Shown here: positions 9,592 through 22,232 of the stretch, piece by piece
How the letters are laid out: each line of letters opens with the position of its first letter
How positions within the stretch are numbered: the first letter of the stretch is position 1
Source: Calonectria ilicicola
Lineage: Eukaryota; Ascomycota; Sordariomycetes; Hypocreales; Nectriaceae
NCBI GenBank assembly: GCA_020809705.1
Contig: CP085828.1
Span: 6,696,001-6,760,000, forward strand
Length of the DNA: 64,000 nt
Direction of reading: 5' to 3'
Notes under the pieces: model-generated
The model's database searches: none
What the model saw: the letters and a program-made list of their open reading frames with translations, nothing else
Told to the model about the DNA's origin: nothing
Made by a program: the position numbers and the translations under genes

Positions 9592-12388
9592 TCACACGGA
9601 AACCGCCATGCCCGCCTGCATCAGATACGGGCTCAACGCCCCAGAGAGAATTGTCCCAATGTTCCGTGCCATGTCGGATTTTTTACCCAAACAATAGAGC
9701 GCCCTTGTGCAATCTTCGCACCGTCTCACCAACATCGCAAGCGCAGGGCTCTCCAGAGCATGGGGGTTATGTCTTACCGCCTCTTCTACTTCAGTCAGAT
9801 GGAGAATAGCTGCTTTTGTGAAGGCCCGTATGAGTATCATTGTCCAGGGTTCTGTGAGAATGGAACCCTCGACCACAGCAAAGTGAAGATCAGACACGTG
9901 GGTGCCAGGAACATCGCCAGCTCGAGGGCAGGTTGACACGCGAGCGAGGTCAGAGAGAATTGCGGCGCTGTCCTTTCGGAGGCATCTGACCACGTCCACA
10001 CTCAGGCGAACCTGGGTCTGGTATTCCACGCCCAGATTATTCTCATCAACCAGCTCGATAAGGTCGGCAAGTAGGAGAGCAGCGCAATGGAAATGTGCAA
10101 CGACACACACAAACCAGCTCTGGATGTGCGAAGGGACGCTGTCGTACTGATCAACAAGATCTCGGAAGAAGGCACCGTACTTCACATTCCAGTGCTTGTA
10201 GACGGCCATAGAATTCGAAATGACCTTCTCGATGGCCTCACCGCGGTATTTGCTTCGGACAGTGTTCTGCAGATACGACACATGCCTAAAGAGTATTACC
10301 TTAGTTGGTGCAGCTGCCACAACACCCTGCGTAGCCATCTCGTATGAGCATGGCCAGCGCAGAACACCCTCCTTATCCTCCCGATCGAAAAGTTCAGCCC
10401 ACCACCTAGCGTCGTGGGGGTTATATTCAATGTTGAAGGAGCCATGTTCAGGGTGATCTTTGTAGGTTGGATCGTGATGGCACTCTTCGTCAGAGACGAC
10501 AACGGGGCGGCCATTCATAGATGATGACACAGTGTCAAACATGACAGTCATCCAGTAGACCAAGCCGATAGTGCCCCTGTCTTCCTCGCTCAACCTCTCA
10601 GCAACTGTCGACTTTTCTAACCCTAACGAACTCTTAGATAGGTCAAGAACGCCAGTTTCGCGGGCCTCATATTGGAACTTGAGAGCATGCATCTTTCGGG
10701 CAGCCCGCTCCATGAATACTGGAGGTCCCTCTGCAGCAATAATATCGCTGATTTGCGAAGCAATTGAGTCTTCGCCGCCAACGATGGGGCTGCCATCGCC
10801 GAAACTACTCAGTGGGAAGCTGTCTCTTCGGTCAAAAACCAGGTCCTCGTCTTCCATAGGTTTCTGCGCTAGTCCCATGATTAAATCCGCGCACACTACT
10901 CTGAAACATTCCATATCCGAACAATCCTGGAGGGCCCGCTTAGCTTGAGCCCAAAAGGTCTTTTGGAGCGTGCGATCAAACTCCGAGTTCAGGTCGTCTT
11001 CGAAACCCGACCGAGAGCCATCGATGGATGCGACATTTTTGGGAAATCTTTCCCTTTCACGCTGGCTCCCCTGGGCCCACTGGGTGGCAAACGCCATAAT
11101 GGCCAGATGAAGCGCCTTTGATGCAGCCCTGTCTTCCGATTTTGTAAGTCTAATTAGTTGGTTGGACTGCGCAACCTTGTCCAGTTTCACCACGCGGCGG
11201 TAGATGCGATTGTCCTGTTGCTTCGGTTCATAGTGATCCATAACGTTGAGGTTCTCAAAGTTAGATGCCAACCAGCTTACGCCATTGGACGATGGCCGAC
11301 CAATAGTGTTTGGCCTATAGGGGCAAGTCTCTTCAGATAGCCAGCAAGACAAGGCGTGCTCCAAAACATCATGGTATATGCGCATAAGGTTGTCGGAAAT
11401 GAGCGTCTTGTTGGTATTCGTAACCATTGCATGGGAAACGGAAAATGGCGAAATCGAAGTGCCATAGCTGCGCGCCACACTGTCGGAGTAATGCCGGCTC
11501 AAGGAGCGAGATGAAATATCGCTTTCGTAGGAATTAGAGGCGGAAGGCGAAGGTTGGAAAGGAGCATCAGGCGCCAACTGCGTCTGGAACAGCGGCCAGC
11601 CATTCTCCCCATTGTCCTCCTCAGTTGCCGCACGTTGCCTTGAGTGGTGAAGGGCCGTCTGAACAGGAAGCTCTGGCGTGGGAGAGCAGTCAATGGTTTG
11701 CGGGTGTGGCGGGGTCGTATGCGCATCGAGGGCGCCAATTATTGTCGTCGGGTGCAGGCTCGTCGTATCAAAAGCTGACGAGTCAAAGACGCCGTTGACA
11801 GGCATTGTATCAAAAGTCGAGCTTGGAAAGCCCGAAAAGTTGGCAAAGCCAGTTTCCATGGGGCCCCAGGAGGTCAGGTCATGTGCAGTGGGTTGCGTCT
11901 GCAACATATCGAGAAGCGCAGTGGCATTGACATCGAGGCCTTGGATCGGGAGGCTCGACTGTGGTGGTGAGGGGCCGGGTTGTTGGCGCGGGCGTTGCTG
12001 GCGCTTGGCCTTTGCTCTCGCAGGATCGGGCACGCGACGGGCAGAGCCATCGCTGCCGGCAGGACCGGTTTGCAGCTGGCTTCGAACCCAGTTGAAAGTG
12101 CATTGTTTTCGGGTTCGCATACAGTAGGAGCATCGGAGAGCGCGAGAATCTATTTCATCTGCGAGGTTTTCGGGCGACCCCGGTTAGTGTCGCTTTCCCG
12201 AGACAGTGAGCGCAGGCGGATCGGGGACCTGAACACTCACCAAGATGCTCCTCGGCGAGCGAGACAGCGGAGGAACCATCGGCGGGACGCACTCTGTCGG
12301 AATTGCGCTGGATGTCCCAGAGAGAGGGCGCGTCGCATGCCCGCTTGGCCTTGCGGCACTGATCGCAGGAGCGGTTTTGGCGCCTCAT
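9592..12388 (-). CDS. Zn2Cys6 transcription factor with an expanded zinc-cluster linker
   Basis: Nuclear regulator, 904 aa. Exons are 12388-12241 and 12158-9592 (148 + 2567 nt). The first exon gives MRRQNRSCDQCRKAKRAC with C8, C11 and C18. The second half of the cluster (CSYCMRTRKQC, C59, C62, C69) is in exon 2. The loop between third and fourth cysteines is therefore 40 residues, against roughly 5-12 in most family members. The intron has donor GTGAGT, a CACTAAC branch site and two in-frame acceptors nine nt apart (CAG before 12158, TAG before 12149), so isoforms of 904 and 901 aa are possible. A Pro/Gln/Ser-rich region follows, then the fungal-specific TF domain. The regulon is unknown. About 6 kb of gene-free DNA lies upstream, which may hold a long regulatory region. 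Confidence 0.87.
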
Positions 12389-15300
12389 GCTGGGCGTCGA
12401 CGGGTGTGACCGGGATTGTCGACGCGGCGCAGTGCAGGCCAGGAGACGGGAACAGCAACTGGAAGGGGAATGGATGGGGTGCAGGACTTGAAGAGAGTTG
12501 ACACGGCAGTATTTACCGTTTCTGTCTGGGGCTGCGATGGAGCAGAAGCAGTCGGTGGATAGAAAGCAAAGTGGGTTCGGTGACGCGATGGGGAATAAAA
12601 AAAAAGAACGGGGATGGAAAGACGGTGGAAGATGAAGGGGAGATTGAGCGAAGATGAGATTTGCGGCGGCGCCCCTCTCGCTCTGTTTCTGCTTCTGCAG
12701 ACGAGCGAGCGAGGGTACGACTGACTGGTCGCTTTTGGCTGCCGGGATTGGGCCTCTGGGGTTAAGATTCTCCGCTTTTCCGAAGGGGTCTCAGTTCCCC
12801 GCACCCCGCTAATCTAAATCTGGGCCTAGCGCTTGTTGAGGAGCTGTGCTGGGGGGAGCAGAAGCCAGCTTGGCAGTCGGCGAAAGTTGCTGGACTGGGG
12901 GAGGATGCGAATGGCTTTTGTACGATTGATTGCAAAAGCCAAGCAAAACTGATGTGTCCAGGGAAGTGGGCGGGTCGCATCGGGATCGACGACCGACGCA
13001 ACCCAATATTAAATACCCAAGTCGGTCCAGGCCCCATCTTGACCCCAGGTCCTACGGGCTACGGCCTTAGGGGGGCTGAACGCCTGCCGTCGGACGCCCC
13101 TTCTGCGACACCCACGACGCCAGCCAGATACCCCCTGTCCGAATGACAAGGTGCAGCGCCGACTGTCACTGAGCCACTACAGGCCACCACTGGCCAACCG
13201 TCACTGTCAACTCCTTCTGTTGGTGGCAACCTTTGCGTCTCGAGGTGTGGAGGAGGGGGTGGGATGCCATCTGGATCTCGCCATGCGCGCCCCTTTTTGC
13301 TTTTTTTCTTTCCTGTTATTGTTTCTTTTGGAATTCACGTGCCCCAGAGAGACATGCGCAACTCATCTGGGGTCAGCACTTAAATGGGGTCGGGCGGCGT
13401 ACATGCATCATGGAGCCGTACAGTATATGTGTGTAGGTATATACGAGCGTGCGTGTGTGAGGAGGGAGTGTGGGTGAGTGTGTGGGTGAGTGAGTGTGTA
13501 TCTATGTGTGTTCCGATGTGTCTATGTATGTATGGTATGTGTGTGCATGTAATGTATGTGTGTGTGCGTGAGTACATGTGTGTGTCTGCGCGCATGTCTT
13601 GTCTTGTGTATATCCTTCCACCGTGCATCGTCGCCGCTGCTGCTGTGCTCACTTCTCGCTCCTTCTCTTCTCTTCTCATCTCCTCCTCGGTCATCCCTCG
13701 TGGGGTGCAGCGCAGCATCATGACACAGACAGAGACTCAAAGAAGCCCGTGGATTCTTCTCTACCCCAACCGATGCTCACCCAATTCGCTTCCCCTCCTC
13801 CAAGTGGCTGAGCGGAACGGAGCGAGCTGCTCCTCTGTTCCTCATCAGCTGGGCCCTCCCCAGGCGGGTCCAGGACTAAGGGCAAGCCCCCTCCCCCGGC
13901 CAGAGCCGTCAAGTCATCATGCTACGAAGGATTGCTTTTTTCGAATCTCGCTCCACGCCACCTGAAAAGCTCTGGAACAACAACCAGCCGGGGTGGAACA
14001 GCATGGAAAATAGGGGGCATGCAGCATTCGTGGCTGCACGGTAACGAATTACGAAAGGCCAAAATGTCGACTTTTAGGGTGCGGCTTCAAGACATGGGCA
14101 TTTTGAGGGGCACGGGACAGTGCGCTAGCAGCAAGCAGGAGCCAGCAGCAGTCAGACACAGCCAGACGCAGCCAGAGACACAGCATCAGTGCTCCGTAAA
14201 AGCAGCAAAAGGAGCTCCAACCGCATCCACAATGCACATCCACATCCACATCCCCACCCGCAAATGCACTGCAATTCACCGGTAATAGCAATAGCCGTCA
14301 ATAATAGCAGCCCTGCGTGCCAGGTGTCGAGTCAGGACTCAGCTCTACGCCTGCCTGCAAGCGCTGCTGACGTGCCAGGTGCCAGAGCCCTCGCTCATTC
14401 AACTACTCCTCCGTGCTCCATGGTCCGTACAGGGCTGACAAAAGGACGCCATGTTCCGTTTCTTTCGCGTGGCACGAGCGATGTCTTCCCTGGGTCCCTG
14501 TCTCGCCTGCACACTACACGCGCCATTGCAACCCTCCCTAGACGACCCAAGAGCCGGGGGTGTGGGGATGCGCCTCGTGGCACCCGCAGCCAATCACACC
14601 GCCTCAGCCCGCGACGGCCTCACCACTAACCTTAACCCACCAGACCCCGGGGAATCTAACCCAAGTCCCCCAAATTGCTCGTCCAGCTTGGCCCCCGAAC
14701 TGCCCCGATGCGCGCGCCTTCGTCAGTCTCTCGTCTCGGCGTCTGCCATGCCATGCTGCTCGCTAAGCCTAGCATTCCTTCTTGACTGTCGTGCCTGGCA
14801 GTGGTTGCAGCCACGAGCAATTATCGCCCTGTCATCGTCCCAAATTAAGGGTCCATATTTTCCTCATGCAAGATCACATAGATGATAGATCTATTGCATC
14901 AGCTCACCCCGACCCACGTGTTCGCTCCCCGCTTTGGTCCTCGACAACTGCCAATGTCTTCGCCTATCTGATGCCGCTATCTCATTACAACTCCCTTCGG
15001 TCCTCGCCGTCGTTGCATTGAGCCCAGGCGCATACGCCCATCTTGTCTGTCTGCTTGCTTGCCGTCCCGCCTTGCCCGTCTTGCCTGCCCGTATGTCTGG
15101 CTAAGGGAATGGATGAATGAATGAATGTCTGAGTTGCACCTTGTCTTAACTCCCTAGTCAACCCGCCGCCACCTCGCCGCTATTTCCTCATGGTCTGAGC
15201 GGTCCCCTTCTTGCCCCGTCGACAACATCTCAGCGGCACACCCCGTCGTCATCTGCGTATCCTCCTCAGCTCATGCACGCGACTGCTCATGCTAGGGTCT

Positions 15301-18300
15301 AGCTCAGGAACCGACATACAGCCACAAGGCCAAGCTTTACTATTAGCCTCAGCTTCAAACAAGGCCCATCTATTTTGAGACCATGGATTGGATAGATTGA
15401 GTTTTGGACGTTGGATTCTCCATTAAGGGTCCTCTCTCTCCATCGGGGTAGCTCAACCCGACATTCGTGGCGACGTTGGCCCGAGCTGTGAAAAACATGC
15501 AATGCTAAAGTCATGATACATCCAAGAGTTTTGCGATAGGCGGTTTATAGTTTCCCCTAAGTTTTTGGTCTCACAACCATATCGCCAGCGACGATCTCCC
15601 AGTCAATGTGCCTCCGGACGAACGGAACGTCTATTCTAGTAGGCGTCCTTAATTACATGTGAGAATCTCAACAAGACTCTCCACCGCATTCCCGTATCTG
15701 AAACTTGCTCAATACTTCGTTCCCCCTAAGGTCCGCCAGGAAGCAGGTTTGAGGTCAGTCAACGCTACTGGGGCTTAGCATTTGAACATTTGCCGTCAAC
15801 TCGTCGCTGGAGTGGAGAAGGAGGCTCCAGACGGCATGACTTGCTCAGCCTACAGATCTGGGGATCGAACTTTTGGTGAAGGATCGATCGAAAACATTGT
15901 AGTTTCTTTGTCGAACACGGGACGAGGAGAGCTGAATTCCATAACCAACCAACAACGATGGCGTTTTATCGGGTCATTCATCCTTCCTGTTTCATCGCCC
16001 TGCAGCAGCGTAACTAAATAATGGCTTCTCTCGTGAGCTTACTCGGTGGATCTTAAAAACGGTTGTCAGTTGTGGGTTGGCTGCTTTTTGCCAAGCCTTT
16101 GGCTCCTAACAGCGCGAGCACATCTCAGCCATCCATCCAGCAATGCCTCAATTTTTCAAAGACAACACTAACCCACGGGGTAAGATGTCAAAAAAGCCCA
16201 ATTATATCAATTTCGCCGCTGGTCCATATCATTTCTCCTAATTCGGATGCATGTGTGACATACCCGGCGCTCTTTCCTACACCGCACCCTCTAATTGCCG
16301 GCCCGCCTGCACAATGACAAGCTACCAACCTTCTCCCGTGCCTCGAAGTGGCGAAATTCGGGAGTTTGCAAAAAGCTTCCCCAAATCTTCAGCTTATGCC
16401 ATTGCTGCTTTACGCTTCAAACCGCCCCTAGCTATCTGCCGAGACCCCTATCAGAGCTTGACAACTCGACGACAGCTGAGAGGCGAAAGCTTAACTCAAG
16501 CTTTCAAAAAGCAACAAAAGTGCTTATTTGGTGTGTCTCATCGTGTTGGCTCGCGGCCACCCAGTAGTTCCTAAAGCTACTCCGTTGACGGGGATTAAGC
16601 TGTTGTGAAGTTACATCGCCAACCTCTCGTATTGCCAAGCACAAAAGCACAACCTTTAACTAAACCGAGTTTCTAACCACACAGCAAACCCAGATGACGA
16701 CAAGCCCTGGTGAGATTCCGGTGGTTCCTTGTTTTCAAATAAATTTTAAAAAAAGGATTAATGCACACAGTGCGTCTTGTTATTGTCCACTTGGTTGGCT
16801 ACTTGTCCTCTCTTTCCTCTTCAACCCGTATCCTTGACTGGTCACTAGTTTAGACCTAGCCACACTCCGGTCGGGCGCAACGCGGGGTTGACACTTGGCG
16901 AGATCTCAAAGACAACAACATTATATCCTCACGCCGGCTGTTGGCTTGTGAGGGGCTTGTGCTGACGCGTCGCGGTCGCTATTAACCGGTGAAACCATGT
17001 TGTGTATTCCCCAATGATTGGCCAGTTTTGTCAGCCCTAGGACGCACTCTGTCAATACGGGTTACACAGAGCCAATGTGGAATGAGGCCCAGGCCCTGGC
17101 GAGACAGGCGGCTCTTGGGAGGGGGGCGCTGCATGAAGCACTCATAGAGCTAACGCAATAGGTGTGTGAAGGACGTGGGTGTTCATTGTGTCTCGATTCT
17201 CCCTACTGGCTCCCGCGGCATGCAGCGTAACCCCAGATGCAGCGCCAAAAAGCAGCCACTCGGTGTACAGCCTTTCTTGGCCTAGTATACATCTCATTGG
17301 TTTTTTGTTAATGTGATAGATCAAACCTGAGCGGGGAACACCCCAGACCCAAAGTGCCCAGAATGTCTCAGTGGGCGTGGAGGAAAAAGAAACACCAGCC
17401 GCCCGTGATTTGCTGCGTGATCGAGAGCCTGCTTTTGTTGAAACCAGCATGCTAGTCCGCAGGCAGTCACCGCAACATGTAAGAAAATGACTCAAGAAAC
17501 ACACTTTGGCCAAAATGAAAAGGAAAAAATGACGAGATGCCATAGCGGCTGTTCCATTGTCGACCAGTCGACTGGATCTAACTCTCCAAATGCCGGTTCG
17601 CTTTGGCATATCATTGAAGCCCCTGTTTAATAAGATGAAAACTCTAAGCCGGTGCACACGGAAAAGCGGCGCCGGGAGTGTCCAGGTTGCCCATCCATCG
17701 GCGCTGAAGAAGCAAAGTGAAGCCATCTCCAAATGCCGCCCCTTCTGACCAATAAGGCACGGGTCCCGCCTTATCTGAGCACACCCACCTGTCCTCGCAT
17801 ACTTCATTCTTACGCACTTTTTTCCATTTCCAGTAGTCTTCTTGACCTTTCTGTTAACGGTGGTGGCTCATTTTTTTCGCCTCGTCAATCAGACCACCCG
17901 AAAAACAAGTCGTATTACGATGCGCCAGCCATCTACAACATCACGGGTCACCTGCGTCTGGCAACTTCCGGTGTTCTTGGATGATGCGAGGGTGTAGGCG
18001 AGCCCTTGGCTGAAACGATCGTCCAGGAGTTGAAGGATTGTCGGTGAAACCCGAATAGAAGGGCCATCCCACTTCCCGCAACGATTCTTCGCCAATGATC
18101 ACCACGAACAACAAATATCCGCCGAGACTTACAGACATCATAATTGAAAAGCTCCTAAGAGCAGATTAACAGGTCTTGATTTCGCACAGATACCCTCTTT
18201 GAGGTGCAGGGCCTCTCGAGCGGTAGCTTCTCAACTACCTAGCCATCTCCACTAACGGCAACTTATGCAAACCATGTTTTGATGTGCCCCGGCGCCATAC

Positions 18301-18393
18301 GCCGCTCATAAGCCATTCGGCTGGATGTCATGCCCTGATCCTTGACCCTCATCCCCCTCGGGTCGTGACGCTCGCCTCTAACTCATAATATTC
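12389..18393. other. 6-kb region without recognisable genes, upstream of the Zn2Cys6 gene
   Basis: This lies between the start of the second Zn2Cys6 gene and the 3' end of the SmE gene, both on the minus strand, so it holds one promoter and one 3' end. Open frames are numerous, but they are low-complexity or shadows and none could be joined into a recognisable protein. Pyrimidine-rich and GT-rich tracts are common. Long leaders or non-coding transcripts are possible but cannot be shown from sequence alone. Confidence 0.5.
13423..13605. repeat. GT/GTGA-rich microsatellite tract
   Basis: A degenerate run of GT, GTGA and GTAT units covers about 180 nt on the plus strand. It produces long spurious open frames rich in Val/Cys/Ser on one strand and His/Thr on the other, which should not be annotated as proteins. 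Confidence 0.75.
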
Positions 18394-19266
18394 TCAACCG
18401 GACAGTCTCTGGATCAACGAAACGTTGTCACCCTTCAGCAGGATTTGGCCTGCACGGATGGTTAGCGTAGCTTAAATAACCGAGACATCAATAGGACCTA
18501 CCTAATGATCTCCGAGACTCCTTGTCATTAGTCTTGGTCACTTGCCGAACCTCGACAGCATCGTCAATGACGAGGTTCATGAACTCATCGAAGCCCTTGT
18601 ACATGTTAGAAAGCTAATTGGTGCTAAAAATGGGCGAAAGTACTTACTCGAATCTTGCCCTCAATGCGGATGGAGAGCTGCTCGTACAGCCACACACTCA
18701 CTGTAGCGTGCTACAAGCAGTCAGACTTTGAACAGAGGGGCAAATAAAAGGGGGTTTGTGCGTCGATGCTCGTTAAACAAATGGCTGGACCCTGAAACTC
18801 GTGAGAGGGATGATTTCGCGGTGAGCCCATCACTTTGCCGCAGGGTAGCATCGGGGCATTGTGCATGTTCCAGGCCAGCCTCATCCTTCACCACCTCGGC
18901 ATAGGCCGAATTTCTCAGCTGGTCTAGATCCAAAAACCCCACGCGCGTGATCTCTTGGGTCCGATCCAGCATGTGCGTCTCGGAATCGTTGATCGCGAGC
19001 TCAGAGAGCCCAGCCATTTGCATTCTCGAAGCCCAACGACGGAGCCCATGCGGGGGGCGTATTTTCGGATGAACTTTTTGGGGGGAGGGGAACTCACAGA
19101 CTGGAGGAGCTGGAAGATGAAGTTACTGGGGCAAAAAGTCAGCACCACGCACAGGCTGAGCAAGGGAGAGCTGTCGCAGCGCGAAGCTGCGACGGTAGGG
19201 GAGCTGGGTTGCCTACATGGGAGGGAGCAGAACTCGGCGACCGCCGCCACCGCCACGACCAGTCAT
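18394..19266 (-). CDS. sme1: Small nuclear ribonucleoprotein E (SmE), core Sm ring subunit
   Basis: Subunit of the heptameric Sm ring bound to the U1, U2, U4 and U5 snRNAs in the spliceosome. Five exons were assembled: 19266-19217, 19125-19098, 18710-18648, 18595-18502 and 18449-18394; 291 nt, 96 aa, the usual SmE length. A Gly/Arg start (MTGRGGGGGRR) precedes LPPINFIFQLLQ. The Sm1 motif is VWLYEQLSIRIEGKIRGFDE followed by FMNLVIDDAVEV; the Sm2 motif is LGQILLKGDNVSLIQ. All junctions are GT-AG (donors GTAGGC, GTGAGT, GTAAGT, GTAGGT) and keep frame. Exon 2 is only 28 nt, a microexon, which explains why simple reading-frame scans miss this gene. The call rests on near-complete agreement with the conserved family sequence. 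Confidence 0.95.
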
Positions 19267-20556
19267 GTTGATTCGGTATGCGCGACGGGAGTAGAATCGA
19301 GGGGAAAGTCGTCGGGGCGGGTCAAGTCAGCCGGGATCGCAAAAGGCTGAGTTGAATGGGTGTCACCGCGATTCTGTTGTCGCGAGATCAGTGTGGGAGC
19401 TCCATCTGCCTGTCCAAAAACTTAGCGGGGCAGGAAAAATGTTATCCCGTTACCCTGCACTTGGGGCAGCAGCGATGCCGGCGAATTGCTCGACACGAAT
19501 TGAGGAACGCGCTTTCTTTTTTTCTTGTCGTAATTATTGTAAGACTTCTTATTTTATTTGGTTTCATTTCCCACTTGCTTATATTTGTTTGTTAGAGTCA
19601 AATATGGGGTGCTGCTTCCCATTACTACTTGAACTTACCCATAAACCACGAACACAACAAGGATGTGCACTCTATCCAGCCAAGAGTACATCTTCCATCT
19701 GGGAATAAAATGAGATCCTATCATTAATGAAATTTTAAACGAAGAGACACATTAGTTACATTACCTTAATAATTGTAACTTGGATGATGAGATTACTCGC
19801 CGACATGATCGTTTTTCTTGGAGTGAAAAGTCTGAGATTATGATGTGCTAGAAACAGAAATACAAAACATCTACCTCTCACAAATGCCCAAAAACAGAAT
19901 GAAAATGCCAGTGGAAAAGTATTATGTCTGAGAGGGGATCGTTTCTCTAGAAGCCAACCTAACTTCACCGAAACGCTTGATGCTCTCACCAGTAACCAAG
20001 AATCTCGTGTCTGCTGTCTTTTTTATTCTCAAACATCTGATAATATCACCGGAGATGGCATATATCTGATACAAATCCCCAAAGTTTCTCATAATTGCGC
20101 TCTCGATTTTGTGCGATGTGAATGCTTCTGTGGCTTAACCCCACAATGAACTCCAACGATCGATCGCTAGATAGCATGCCACTGATTGGAAAACACAAAA
20201 TCTAGAATCATATTATGCTTGATTTTAGGCAATCTTAATTTGAACAAATCAAAATACGCCGAAGCCTTTGTCTCTTCCATCTCCAATTGCTGATGAGGGA
20301 CCTGGAACCTGGCACTACGAACAACAAACCTTAGTTCTTGCAAATAGCAAAAGCCAGAATATCAATTTCACTACGGTTTCATTATTTCTCTTTTTATAAT
20401 TTACAGAGAAATAAAACTAGATTCACTGGAAACCCCAGGTAGGCCGTAATGGTTGGTTCCGCACAATTTACCCACCCGCTCAAGATGCAAAAATACTCAC
20501 CAGCCGCCCACAACACCAAAAAGAATCTCGACAACTGGTCCGGAGACCAAAAAAAC
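19267..20556. other. Intergenic region, nothing recognised
   Basis: About 1.3 kb between the SmE start and the tRNA gene, increasingly A+T-rich from 19500. It contains the presumed SmE promoter. No supported coding sequence was found; short open frames lack splice context and family resemblance. Confidence 0.5.
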
Positions 20557-20646
20557 CGACCACGCCAGGAGTCGAACCTGGAATCTTCAGAGAATTGGTG
20601 ATTTCGTAACCGAAATCTGACGCCTTAGCCATTAGGCCACGCGGCC
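20557..20646 (-). tRNA. tRNA-Arg(UCG): tRNA-Arg (anticodon UCG) with a 17-nt intron
   Basis: The mature form is 73 nt. The acceptor stem GGCCGCG pairs with CGTGGTC, with two G-T pairs, and the discriminator is G. The D arm is GCC...GGC, the anticodon stem TCAGA/TCTGA with loop TTTCGGC, and the T arm CCAGG-TTCGACT-CCTGG. The intron is at 20593-20609, one base 3' of the anticodon, the standard nuclear position. The intron begins with a stretch complementary to the anticodon side (GATTTCG pairs with CGAAATC), as expected for pre-tRNA folding. A run of seven A at 20549-20555 (T7 on the transcribed strand) is the Pol III terminator. Confidence 0.95.
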
Positions 20647-21194
20647 GATGGGAGACGGTGATGATTTGAAAATCATGAGGGTTGGTGTTGTGGAGTCACA
20701 AACCTTGCGGGGCCGGCTAGGGCCAATGGGGTTCTGGGGCACACCTCCATGGCCCGCCGTTGACTGTCAGACCCGTATAATCAGCTGAAAGAGATGTAGA
20801 CGTGGTGCGAGTATATCTTGTTGCATGTGTGGAGGGTGGACCAAAGTGCTGCGAGGTCTGGGAAATCTTACGCGCCATGCGACTTTACGCATCAAGAAGT
20901 CGCCGACGGCTCCATTCTTAGTCGCTAAGCATAATGCTCTCAACCTGGTTTCTGGGAGTCGCGTGGGGTTTTTGTCAAGCTGCTTGATTACTGTGGCGTG
21001 CTTTGAGGCAAGTTAGTATTCTGAGTGAGATTGTGTCAGATTTTGGGTTGGGGGCTGGGTTCTGTGTATTTATCATCTCGAAGATAACCGTTGATGGAGA
21101 TTGTCTGAAGGATAATGAACTCGTGTATTTATTTATTAGATGCCCATGCTTTTTGGTCATGGGCTCGCAGTTTTCCGTGATCAGTACTGCAATC
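20647..21194. other. Intergenic region, nothing recognised
   Basis: About 550 nt between the tRNA gene and a small candidate ORF. No motif beyond generic A+T-rich promoter sequence (TATTTATTTATT near 21125-21137) was seen. Confidence 0.4.
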
Positions 21195-21395
21195 ATGTCG
21201 GACAAAGTCAATATTCTCACATGGACTGTCGTTGCTGGACTTTGCGCCGTCCCTGTTTATTACGTATGGAGCATCGTGTATTATGACGAAGATGAGGTGG
21301 TTCCAAATGATTATCGACCTGGGGCTAACGGCAGGATTGATATGGATGAGCACCCCGACTGGCCACCTGACTGGCTACCGCTTGCTGATGGTTGA
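21195..21395 (+). CDS. Small putative single-pass membrane protein
   Basis: A 66-aa open frame not recognised as any family. A short N-terminal segment (MSDKVNILT) is followed by one hydrophobic stretch of about 20 residues (WTVVAGLCAVPVYYVWSIVYY), then an acidic, Pro/Trp-containing tail (HPDWPPDWLPLADG). The frame extends upstream of this ATG without a stop, but the ATG at 21195 best frames the membrane segment. An A+T-rich stretch sits about 60-70 nt upstream. It could be a real small protein or a chance frame; expression data are needed to decide. Confidence 0.35.
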   Translation: MSDKVNILTWTVVAGLCAVPVYYVWSIVYYDEDEVVPNDYRPGANGRIDMDEHPDWPPDWLPLADG

Positions 21396-22232
21396 TCAGT
21401 AAACAACCGTTGCGTTTATTAAACAGTGAGTTGGATCCTCTGAGAATGGCGCCCTCGATCAAATGTTGTAGTCTGTGGGGAGATTTGTTTCTTGTTTGTT
21501 TGCAAGCTGATGTTCTTTTAGATGTGTACCAATTGAAATCCAGTTCGTTCCTATGAAGCTGTTCCTGTCGAGTGTTGCAATCGAAACGCCGTGAGATGTA
21601 TAATCGCGATGGTCCTTGAATGCGCACTTGTGCTCGCCTGAATCAGAGGAGAAGCGTTTGTGTACATCAAGACAATAAGCTCGATGCATGTACAAAATAA
21701 CCTCTATGAAGGGTCGTATCGGTTTGTTGGGTGAGAAGGAGTTGAGAGTGAATAGTCGAACGGTTGAGACGGCACAAGCTTTTGCTACAACTCGACAAAG
21801 CAAAACCTGAATCAGGACGGGTGCCATTTATAGGCAAATGCCATCATTCATGTCCATCATTACTTGGTTCGTCTTGACTTGTTTATTATCTGGTTGATCA
21901 TTACTGTTTACTGATGGTCATGCGCTGTTGCTCGGCCACCCTGTGTTTGATGTATGTGATCTTTAGGTGGCGACCACCATGCGCCGGCCGATATATCGGA
22001 TTGGCCCACTGTTGCTTTGTATCTGAAAAGATACTCGGCTCTTTGTTTATTTTTGTGTTTGTATTCACCTTCCTTTTAACCAATCCCTTCCACTCGTGCC
22101 CTGTCGTGAACTCCTCCCTTAACATGCCACTCTCAGGACAACATTAGCCTTCGTTGTATCAATTGACTATTACTATCCTTCAAAACTTTTATATTCAGCT
22201 TGTGGGAATTTGTGTTTTATTTTCTAATCACC
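21396..22232. other. Intergenic region, nothing recognised
   Basis: About 840 nt, A+T-rich, ending in the promoter of the three-exon orphan gene. Open frames on both strands overlap and show no conserved features. Confidence 0.4.

Noticed and set aside
13384..13965. Open frame of 193 codons over the GT-rich tract
   Set aside because: The translation is Val/Cys/Ser repeats generated by a microsatellite; no start context, introns or family resemblance.
17142..17807. Minus-strand open frame of 221 codons
   Set aside because: No recognisable domain, irregular composition, and no conserved pattern on reading; probably chance.
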